From assembly GCA_027625095.1 (NCBI GenBank), contig JAQBXN010000007.1, forward strand, positions 1 to 64,000: a DNA stretch of 64,000 bases, in the 5' to 3' direction. Below the pieces are notes generated by a model, which had not been told where the DNA came from, did no database searches, and saw only the letters and a list, made by a program, of their open reading frames with translations. Of this stretch, positions 1 to 8,800 are shown piece after piece. Source of the stretch: Planctomycetota bacterium (GTDB taxonomy: Bacteria; Planctomycetota; PUPC01; JACPCR01). Every line of letters starts with the position of its first letter. The stretch's first letter is position 1. A program made the translations under genes and the position numbers.

Positions 1-30
1 ATATGCAAGGTTCGTCTGCTTCCACAGATT

Positions 31-135
31 CTATGGGCGCAACCCCTTCAGGGTAGAAGATGCTCCGCCTTAAAGCCCAGGGTAGCTCGCAAAGCCTCGC
101 AACCCTGGGCTTTAAGGCGTAATGCCTTCGGCATA
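31..135. repeat. REP-like structured intergenic repeat (three hairpins)
   Basis: Three consecutive hairpins are readable. The largest is a perfect 18-bp inverted repeat, 66-83 against 102-119, around an 18-nt spacer. It is preceded by a short ACCC/GGGT hairpin near 42-54 and followed by ATGCC-TTC-GGCAT at 122-134. No gene fits the segment. The architecture resembles the REP elements that RAYT-type transposases spread in some environmental bacteria; no RAYT gene is in this window, so that link is inference. Confidence 0.7.
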
Positions 136-506
136 AAGAAGGGCTGAGTCAAACCCGGCCCAACGCGCTGGATTGGCAACGGTCGGAGGTCTGCCCCTGA
201 ATAAGTCATCTGACTTCCTAAAATCACCCTCATCTTGGTCTACTAGCCCGCCTCAATCATCCTCGTTACCATAAACTGGGGGTCAGGAATAACTGAGCCC
301 AACACTTTGGGGTTGCCTGCTAGTCCACGAACTGATTGATGCATACAGACATTCTGATGCGAGTTGCTAGAATCATCGATTCGTGGGCTGGAAAAGAAAT
401 TCCGTCTCCGAAGCCCATTGCCCCGCTCAATCTCTAAGAATGTCGGATTTCGGCCGGAATTCGGCCCATCGTCTGACGCCCGAACTCTAATAGTCTGGAA
501 AACAAC
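136..506. other. non-coding region upstream of dnaE
   Basis: No convincing gene is seen here. The minus-strand open frames run through the start of dnaE and have no family resemblance. The segment presumably holds the dnaE promoter and leader, but I could not pick a confident promoter or Shine-Dalgarno sequence. Confidence 0.5.
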
Positions 507-3500
507 ATGAAAGACTGCGTTCACCTCCACGTCCACAGCCACTACAGCATGCTCGATGGTGGCATCACTATCAAAAACCTCGTCAAGAAGGCCGCCGAGA
601 ACAACATGAAGGCCCTGGCATTGACCGACCACGGGAATATGTTCGGCGCGGTCGAGTTTTACCTGGCGTGTAAAGAAGCAGGCATCAAGCCTATCGTTGG
701 TTACGAGGCATACATGGCCCCGCAGTCGCGCATGCAGAAGGGGGGGACGGGCATCAGCGAGTCTTCCTTTCATCTGACCTTGATGGCCAAGAATGAAGCT
801 GGCTACAAGAACCTGATGAAACTGGCCACAATCGGTTATCGAGAGGGTTACTACTACCGTCCACGCATCGATAAGGAAGTGCTCAGCACTTACAGCGATG
901 GGCTCATCTGCCTTTCCGGATGCCTGGCTTCGGAGACTTCTGATTTACTCCAGGAGGATCGCATCGAGGACGCGGTGCGAGTGATCGATGACTTTCGCCA
1001 GATTTTCGGGCCCGATCATTTCTACCTGGAGATCCAGGAAAACAACATCATGGAGCAGAAAATCGTCAACGAACATCTGCTCAAGATAGCCAGAGACACC
1101 GGGCTGCCCCTGGTCGCCACAAACGATATCCATTATCTGAATGAGGATGACCATTCCGCCCACGACGTTCTTCTCTGCATCGGCACGGGCAAAAAGCAGG
1201 CAGATAAGAATCGGCTTCGGTTCGAACAGAATGAGTTTTATTTCAAATCGCCTGAACAGATGTATCAGGCGTTCAGCTACGCGCCAGAAGCGGTGAGCAA
1301 CACGCTCCAGGTGGCTGAAATGGTCGACCTGAAAATCGACTTCGACACCTATCACCACCCGGTCTTCAAATGCCCTGAACCCCAGACACCGGACGAGCAT
1401 ATTCGAGAAATGGCGACCAGGGGACTCCACGAGCGTTATTCTGAAATTACCCCCGAAATCCGTGAGCGGTTCGATTACGAGTTGGAGATTCTGGCGCGCA
1501 TGGGGTTCAGCAGTTACCTGCTCATCGTGTGGGACATCGTTCGGTACGCACGCGAAAACGATATCCCCGTGGGGCCTGGGCGCGGCTCGGCTGTCGGCAG
1601 TCTGATTTGCTACTGCCTCTACATCACGGATCTGGATCCTTTCAAGTACGACCTCATCTTCGAACGATTTATTAATCCGGGCCGCAATGATATGCCGGAC
1701 ATCGATCTCGACTTCTGTAAAGAACGACGAGGCGAAACTATCGATTACGTCACGAAGAAATATGGCCGTGAATGCGTCTGCCAGATCATCACGTTCAACA
1801 CCATGGCAGCGAAGGGGTCGCTCAGGGATGTAGGCCGTGTGCTGGATGTCCCGCTGTCGGAGATGGATAAACTCACGAAAAAGGTGCCGGAAGTACTGGG
1901 TATAAAATTAGAGGATGCGCTCAAAGACGCGGACTTCATCGGTGTCGTAAACAGCAACCCGGAATTCAAGCAGGTTGTGGACCATGCGTTGAGGCTCGAA
2001 GGCCTGGCCCGCAACCCGGGTGTGCATGCGGCAGGGGTCATCATTGCCGACCGTGACGTTTCCGATTACTGCCCGCTCTACGTTCCGCCCGGCACGGCAG
2101 ACGTCACCACCCAGTATGAAATGAAGATGGCGGAGAAGGTGGGACTGCTGAAGGTCGACTTTCTTGGCCTGGCGACGTTGACGCTTATCCATTACGCCGC
2201 AAAGAACATAAAGAGGCGGCACAACGTGGACTTTATCCCCGGTCAACTGAATCTTGAGGATGCGCCCACATACGAGATGCTTGGCAGGGGCGAGGCCAAG
2301 GGGATATTCCAGTTTGAATCGGAAGGCATGCGCCAGCTCCTCCGAGACGCCCGCCCCAACTGCCTCGAAGATCTCATAGCGCTCAATGCCATGTATCGGC
2401 CAGGGCCGATGGACAACATCCCCTCTTTCATCGCGCGCAAACACGGTCGGGAGGAGATTATCTACCTGCATCCGATGCTCGAGCCCATACTCGGCAACAC
2501 CTACGGCATCATCGTTTACCAGGAACAGGTCATCCGTATTGCTAACGTCGTTGGCGGATTTTCACTACCGGACGGCGACAGCCTGCGCAAAGCGATGGGC
2601 AAGAAAATCAAGACCCTGATGGATAAATTCAAGGGGCAGTTTGTCGACGGTGCGGTGAGCAACGGGTTCACCAGAGAGCAGGCAAACGCGCTCTGGGATC
2701 AGCTCGAACAATTCGCCAAGTACGGATTCAACAAGTCGCACGCGGCGGCTTATGCCTTCCTTGCGTTCCAGACCGCCTGGCTCAAAACGCACTATTCGAG
2801 GGAGTTCATGGCGTCGCTGCTGACAATCGAAATCCCCTCGCCACCAAAGGTCTCTGAATACATTCAGGAATGCCAGCATATGGGCATCGAAGTCCTTCCG
2901 CCGGACGTTAACGAATCCGGCGCGGCGTTTACCCCTCTCGATGAAGGCATTCGATTCGGTCTTGAGGCCGTCAAAGGCGTCGGCTCAAAAGCTGTAGAGA
3001 GCATCGTCGCCGCTCGTGAGGCGCACGGTCCATTCAAATCTCTTTTCGACTTCTGTGAGAAGGTCAATTTACATGCAGCCAATCGAACGACGATCGAAGC
3101 GCTCATCCGGTCCGGCGCGTTTGATCGGGCCGGAGGGTTCAAACGCTCGCAGATGCTCCTGGTGATCGACGACGCGATTCGGCTGGGCGCCGAAGTGCAG
3201 GCCGACCGAGCATCCGGCCAGATGAACCTCTTTGGTGGTGGTAATCCCGGCACCAATAGCGAAAAGTTGGAATTCCCTGTGCCGGAAGTGGACGAACTCG
3301 ACAAGCTCAAACTACTCGCATTGGAAAAGGAATACCTCGGCTTTTACGTCACCGGCCACCCGCTCGAAGAATATGCCGACACGGTCAAGACATTCAGTAA
3401 CGCAACAACCAAGTCGATCGCGAACCTGGAAGAAGGCACCGTGATCAGCTTGATTGGCATCGTCGGTGGTATCCGCACAAGCATGAGCCGGCGTGGTCGC

Positions 3501-4010
3501 ATTCTCCGAATTATGTTCGAAGACCTCGACGGCCTCAGCGAAATCTCCATCTTCTCCGATCAGGCAAATGATGCAGGTGAGGGCACTATCGCTGAAGGCC
3601 GTATCCTGCTTCTGAAAGGCAAGGTCCAGATTTTCCGCGACCAGCCGGACATACGCGTCGACAAGGTAATCCCCATTGAAAAAATTCACGAGGAATTGGC
3701 GCGCCGCCTGGTCCTGATCCTTGGCAAGAATCAGGCGAACGGGAACGGTCAGGCAAACGGCAACGGAGCAAAGATTGGGAACGGCAAGCTGAGTCCCGCT
3801 CGAGTGGTGGATAACCAGATCGCCAAGCTCCGCAAGATCCTCCGCCGTCATCGCGGTAATTGCCAGGTCATGCTCGACATTCCTCTCGATGACGGTCGCT
3901 CCCGCGCCCTCCTCATGGCCGGCGAAGATTTTTGCGTCTCGCCCGACCAGCAATTCCGTGATGAAATTGACGAACTGCTCGGCAAAGGCTCCCTGAAGTT
4001 TTCCGGATGA
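507..4010 (+). CDS. dnaE: DNA polymerase III subunit alpha (replicative polymerase)
   Basis: Catalytic subunit of the replicative DNA polymerase. At 1167 aa it matches the usual DnaE1 length. The N-terminal PHP domain opens with HLHVHSHYSMLDG (residues ~5-17), followed by TDHGNMFG and ATNDIHYL, so many PHP metal ligands look retained and an active PHP proofreading nuclease is possible. The polymerase motif MPDIDLDF sits at residues 396-403 (D400 and D402 match the catalytic pair of E. coli DnaE), and the third aspartate lies in KVDFLGL near residue 551. The C-terminal part has the usual helix-hairpin-helix and OB-fold region. A low-complexity Asn/Gly linker (NQANGNGQANGNG, from about residue 1075) sits near the C-terminus. 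The ATG start begins directly at the PHP domain. Convergent with the minus-strand sialidase 27 bp downstream. Confidence 0.98.
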   Translation: MKDCVHLHVHSHYSMLDGGITIKNLVKKAAENNMKALALTDHGNMFGAVEFYLACKEAGIKPIVGYEAYMAPQSRMQKGGTGISESSFHLTLMAKNEAGYKNLMKLATIGYREGYYYRPRIDKEVLSTYSDGLICLSGCLASETSDLLQEDRIEDAVRVIDDFRQIFGPDHFYLEIQENNIMEQKIVNEHLLKIARDTGLPLVATNDIHYLNEDDHSAHDVLLCIGTGKKQADKNRLRFEQNEFYFKSPEQMYQAFSYAPEAVSNTLQVAEMVDLKIDFDTYHHPVFKCPEPQTPDEHIREMATRGLHERYSEITPEIRERFDYELEILARMGFSSYLLIVWDIVRYARENDIPVGPGRGSAVGSLICYCLYITDLDPFKYDLIFERFINPGRNDMPDIDLDFCKERRGETIDYVTKKYGRECVCQIITFNTMAAKGSLRDVGRVLDVPLSEMDKLTKKVPEVLGIKLEDALKDADFIGVVNSNPEFKQVVDHALRLEGLARNPGVHAAGVIIADRDVSDYCPLYVPPGTADVTTQYEMKMAEKVGLLKVDFLGLATLTLIHYAAKNIKRRHNVDFIPGQLNLEDAPTYEMLGRGEAKGIFQFESEGMRQLLRDARPNCLEDLIALNAMYRPGPMDNIPSFIARKHGREEIIYLHPMLEPILGNTYGIIVYQEQVIRIANVVGGFSLPDGDSLRKAMGKKIKTLMDKFKGQFVDGAVSNGFTREQANALWDQLEQFAKYGFNKSHAAAYAFLAFQTAWLKTHYSREFMASLLTIEIPSPPKVSEYIQECQHMGIEVLPPDVNESGAAFTPLDEGIRFGLEAVKGVGSKAVESIVAAREAHGPFKSLFDFCEKVNLHAANRTTIEALIRSGAFDRAGGFKRSQMLLVIDDAIRLGAEVQADRASGQMNLFGGGNPGTNSEKLEFPVPEVDELDKLKLLALEKEYLGFYVTGHPLEEYADTVKTFSNATTKSIANLEEGTVISLIGIVGGIRTSMSRRGRILRIMFEDLDGLSEISIFSDQANDAGEGTIAEGRILLLKGKVQIFRDQPDIRVDKVIPIEKIHEELARRLVLILGKNQANGNGQANGNGAKIGNGKLSPARVVDNQIAKLRKILRRHRGNCQVMLDIPLDDGRSRALLMAGEDFCVSPDQQFRDEIDELLGKGSLKFSG

Positions 4011-4037
4011 GCAGACTTCAGGCCTTCCGCGGTCATG

Positions 4038-5648
4038 TCACTTAACCGGTAGAATTTTGAGCTTTGCCATGTAGATGCTCGTTTTTTCCTGGTGCGACGA
4101 GTAATAGCTCACCCAGAGCAAGCCGTCGTGGACGACCATGCCGGCATAGCTCGTGTCACCACCTGATGGAAGGCGATGTACTACTTTCATTTTGCCGTTT
4201 ACGGGATCGATCCATGCAAGCGCAGTGTGTGGCTTCGGCGAATAGAGTCTCACCGTGCAGAGAAACCGGCCATCCTCCATTCGGATCATTTTGGGGCCGC
4301 CGATAGGGACGCCGAGATCCTTCCATTCCCAATCGGTGTAGGGTGGCTTTGAAACGCCGAGCATGCCTGTCCCACCGCGCCTCAACAGGCAATAGCCGGT
4401 ATCGTCATCCGAGAACACCAGCGATGTCTCATTCGGATATTTCTGGTCGTGAAGTGTCTTGACGAGCGTATCGAACTGCCGACCGGTCGTGCTCTTGTAG
4501 AGCCGGTTCGTCTTTGGTCCGAGGGTGGCATATCCGATTCCGTAGGCCGTGCCCCTGTGCCAGGTGACACTCCACAGCCACATGTTCGGGTCGCCGATGT
4601 TCACTGCTTCTGACCAATCCGTGCCGTCCTTACTGAACCACGCCATCGACTGATGCCGAACCGGCTCAGGATTGTGAAGTGCTCCTGCGCCGCTCAGCAT
4701 CAGTTCTCCCTCCGCGGTGATACTGAGCTTGGCATCTCTTAAATCTGCGGTGGCAGAGATAAGGTGCGCAGCAGTTTTCCAGCTCTCGCCGTCATCGGAA
4801 ACCAACACCTTTAAAGCGCCATTCTTTGAAACATGCCCGTCACCTTCCCTGAACGCGCAATACCACTTGCCCTTAAATCGAATGAGATCCGTAAATGCAT
4901 TGTGCCGGGCCTGATCCCAGATTCGCTCCACGGTGACGAGTTCCAGACCCGAATCCCTCTCGACCGGCCCGAAGAATGGAAGCGGCTTTTCGAACGCCTT
5001 GCTGGCAGGGATCGCCTTTCCCTTTACCACAATATCCTTGATACGAGCGCGGCCCTGACTGGCATAGAAACCGATGTGCCCGGACTTGAGCATTGGATGC
5101 TCCGCTTCGTAGAGGAGCTTATTGTTCAGGAAGATACGGATTGTTGAGCCGACCGACTCAACTGCCGCCTCATGCCACTTACCGGCAGGCTTGTCGAGAT
5201 TGCTCATGCGCTTGATTTCCGTCCACGGCTTGCCGAGCTCGTGACGCACCAGGATCGCCTGCGCGCGATCATAATGAACGTAGTAGTAAGTCATTCCATC
5301 CTTTGCCCGTACCATAAAGCCACAGGCCAGAACGCCGCGGTCTTCCGGTTCGACCAGAAACTTCGCCTCAAGTCGAACGTCTGCCCATTCGCTTTTGTTG
5401 TAGACGGCATAGGCAGGCTCCTGCCTGCCATCAAGAACGAGCTCGTCAGCTTTTATCTCTCCGGGCCCGCCATAAAAAATCCACTCAGATGCCTTGTCCG
5501 GCAGAGTGAGATCTATGGTTTGTGAAGGCTCCAACACGACCTCACCGACACATGTCCTGAGCCCAAAAGAAAGGATCAGAAGGGATGCCGCTTTCTTTGG
5601 GAACGCCAGCCTTCTCATCTTTGTACTACGACTGAACAAATGGTTCAC
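4038..5648 (-). CDS. secreted LamG-like/sialidase two-domain protein
   Basis: 536 aa. A basic, then hydrophobic N-terminus (to about residue 35) reads as a signal peptide. Residues ~45-195 resemble a concanavalin/LamG-like beta-sandwich of the DUF1080 type (RFLVEPEDRGVLACGFMVRA-like pattern, GHIGFYASQGRARIKDIVVKG). Residues ~205-530 form a sialidase-type beta-propeller with Asp-box-like segments SDDGESWKT and SKDGTDWSE. The FRIP motif of true GH33 enzymes is not seen, so it may act on another glycan. The GTG start is chosen because AAAGGA lies 6 nt upstream (5655-5660); an ATG ten codons later is an alternative. Divergent from the large glycosidase-like gene, with a 200-bp shared upstream region. 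Confidence 0.82.
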   Translation of the reverse strand: MNHLFSRSTKMRRLAFPKKAASLLILSFGLRTCVGEVVLEPSQTIDLTLPDKASEWIFYGGPGEIKADELVLDGRQEPAYAVYNKSEWADVRLEAKFLVEPEDRGVLACGFMVRAKDGMTYYYVHYDRAQAILVRHELGKPWTEIKRMSNLDKPAGKWHEAAVESVGSTIRIFLNNKLLYEAEHPMLKSGHIGFYASQGRARIKDIVVKGKAIPASKAFEKPLPFFGPVERDSGLELVTVERIWDQARHNAFTDLIRFKGKWYCAFREGDGHVSKNGALKVLVSDDGESWKTAAHLISATADLRDAKLSITAEGELMLSGAGALHNPEPVRHQSMAWFSKDGTDWSEAVNIGDPNMWLWSVTWHRGTAYGIGYATLGPKTNRLYKSTTGRQFDTLVKTLHDQKYPNETSLVFSDDDTGYCLLRRGGTGMLGVSKPPYTDWEWKDLGVPIGGPKMIRMEDGRFLCTVRLYSPKPHTALAWIDPVNGKMKVVHRLPSGGDTSYAGMVVHDGLLWVSYYSSHQEKTSIYMAKLKILPVK

Positions 5649-5654
5649 GTTTTA

Positions 5655-5660
5655 TCCTTT
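5655..5660 (-). promoter_or_regulatory. Shine-Dalgarno deciding the GTG start of the LamG/sialidase gene
   Basis: AAAGGA on the minus strand, 6 nt upstream of the GTG at 5648. It favours that start over the in-frame ATG at 5618. Confidence 0.5.
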
Positions 5661-5848
5661 CTGGGTAGAATCTGCCAAGTCGGGTGAACGATATCACCTC
5701 GAACATCTATCGTTCGCTTTTCGATGAAGATTATCTGGAACATAGAATCAGGGTCAATTCCCGACCGGATCATGTGAATCACTCTAAGCGTCCATCATTG
5801 ATGAAGCCGCGGGTATAAGAATTCTTGAAAAACAAAATCAGGCATCCT

Positions 5849-8800
5849 ATGCGTTTACTCTCGTTAACCGTTCTATTCGCCGTCATGCCGCCTGCCGGCG
5901 CCGAAAACTACCCACTGCCCCTTGGCGACTGGCAGGGCCCCTCCATCGAAGTGAAAGGGCTGAAAGGTGAAAAACGCTGCGCGACCGGCTTCCCACGGAA
6001 TGCGACCGACAGCCTCTACTTCAAGAGTAAGCAGAATTTCGAGCCCGGCTTGTATCGGTTGAAATTGCAGGTGCGGCCTTCCCACGTCAGCGACGCCGTT
6101 GCCTGGGCCGGGGGAATGCGAGTCTCGATTACGGGAACTAATCTGAGGACACCTGCAGAAACGAGAGGCATATTCTTCGGTCGTGTGCACGAACCGGAGA
6201 CTAAGGAGGTGGAATTTGTGCTCACCGGTCGGCGACCTCTGGAGATTGATCTCGCTGCGTTTGTAGACCGCAAAGTTTTTGAAAGCGCAACAACCGCCGG
6301 TGAACTGAAGGCCGGCGGACCGGACGTCTCGGCTGTACCAGTTGTTGAGGCTGCACAGGATTCCAACGAGGTCGAACTCGATGTTCTTCGCGATCCTGCC
6401 ACGCATTTCTATTACGTTCTGGAAGAAGCGGCTCTCGAGCGGCTCTCGAGTTCGGCCGTGGTTGAAACGGTCTGGGTCAACAAACTCCGTTATCTGCCCG
6501 GCGAGACCCTCAAGGCCCGGGTGACCTTACAGCAACTCAAAGATGGCGCTGAGGGAATGCTCTCGGTATTCCTGGAGCACGATGTTCAGACAAGAGCACT
6601 TGTGAAAACTTTCGAAGTAAATGGCCGGGGAAAACAGACATTTGAATTCGAGTTTCCGCTTCCACATCGCGAACTCGGCCACGCGCTGGTAGCAAGGTAC
6701 GAGTCCCCGGATGGAAGCGATATCTCTGAGTCTGCGGAGTACTTCAACATAGCGGAGAACTTCTTTCGCGTTGCCATCCACTCCGTCTTTCCATTCCATG
6801 AATACACCTTTCGTCCTGAGGCATCGATGGAATCGGACATCGAGGGCATGAAGCGGAGCTACATCAACTGCCGCGAGGTTTTTTTCTGGGCCGAAGAGGA
6901 TATGGTCGAGTTGAGCCCGGATCAGGACTTCTGGTTTTCCGGTCAGACCTGTTATCACATGAGCAAAGAGGGACTCAAGACCTACATAGACCTTGCGCAT
7001 GAGCGTGGCATCGCCCTCTCGACTTACGGCAAATTTATCATGTCCGGTTATCTCGGATGGAAGACGGCTTACGATTATCCCTTCGATCACAAGCAGCAGT
7101 ATTCATATCCGCTGGGCATGTGGCAAAGCGCGAGCGTGCCTTCCCTCGATCGTTTTATGAATAAGGAATTCATCGGCCCCGAGCCGGACACCGGCGGCCT
7201 GCTCCACAAGAATCATGGGCGACTCCCCTTCATGCCCATCAATCCCGATCCGACGCCTCATAACGTTCGTAGGGCCGCCGAAGAAATGAAACGCTCGATT
7301 GCCATGCTCGGCTGGGATGGCGTCCGGTGGGACGGCCATCCACGAGGAGGAGGCTGGCACAGCTCAACCGGAGGGGCTCGAAGTGAGCACTACAATTATC
7401 ACGTCCAGCAGAGAACCGAGCTTCTGGTTCGCTACTTCAAGGACATTATGAAGGAGACGTACCCGAACTTTCGTCACGGGTACAACTACCTCTCCGTGCA
7501 GGACGAACCTTCCTACGAGTGGACGATCGAAGATTTTGAAATGGACGAACTGTGCCGCAACGGTGGCCTGTTGATGAACGAATCCATTCGCGGGAGCTAC
7601 GGCCAAACCTTCGAATGGCTCGCCCGGAACTTGCAGGTGGAGGCTGATCTATGCCGTGAGCGCGGCGGCTTTCTGCTCACGTTTTCTTGTGACGAAGTCT
7701 CCGAACGCGACACCTTCGTCGAGAGCATCCTCCACTTCGCAGCAGGTAGCCGCCCCATGAGCGAGGCGGCCAAAAATCCAATTCTGAATCGTTACGCCAC
7801 CCGCTATTCGCGATACGTCTTCGACGAAACGCTCCGGCGGCTCGCACAACCGGAGAAGGTGCTGCAACTGATCAACAAACCTTCAGCGACTCGGAGCGAC
7901 AATACCCCTCCAGCATCGTTGTGGTGGGATGCCTTCGTTTATGAAACTGTGTCAAAGGATCGTAAGAGCCAACTGGTGGTGAACCTCCTTAATCTCCCAA
8001 GAAAAGAAAAGATCACCCAGGGCGGAAAAGGCCCTATGACGCTTGCATCGGGCGCTCCTGCATCCGAATTCGAAATCACGCTGCCTCCCACTTACCAGGT
8101 GAAAGGCGCGCGCCGGATCGATCCGTTTACGCTGGAAGTTAAGAACATTGATGTCAAGGCGAATCGCCTCCACCTGCCCCCGATCAATATCTGGCAGGTG
8201 CTGGTGATCGATCTTGAGAGACGGGCCGATGAGGCTCCCACCCTTGCTCAACTTTACGGGCCGCCAGGAACACTGGGCGCCAAGCGTGAGGGCCTCGAAG
8301 TTCCTCGAAAGAAGCAGCCTTTGCTCGACTCCAAAGCGCCGGTTGAGCAGGTGAATGCCGACTTCGCCGCTCGCTTCGCACCGATGCAGGAGGATTGGTG
8401 GATCGAGCCTGAAGAGTTCGAACAAATCTCGTGGGCAGAGCGCAACCGGAAGATTCTGGAAACCCGCCATCCAGTCGAGCATTACATCAAGAGCTATCCG
8501 TATGGAGTCAAACTTCCAGACGACCTCGACCTCAAAGACAATCGTCCGGAATTTGGCGACATGACCCCCGAGCGCAACGGTGTGATGGATATCTTCTATG
8601 CCCGAGGTGTCCTCGACAGCAAGCTCCGACTCTATGAAGGCTTTGCACGGCTGGCAAAATTCAATGTGCACGAAGCACGCTTCAGTTGCGGCCTCGGCGG
8701 AAAAGGTGCCTGGTTGCAGTGGAATCTGCAGCCTGAACAGTTCCCTCAAAAGGATGTCATGGTTTACGCGGACATCACTCACGAGGGCATCGGAGTACAC

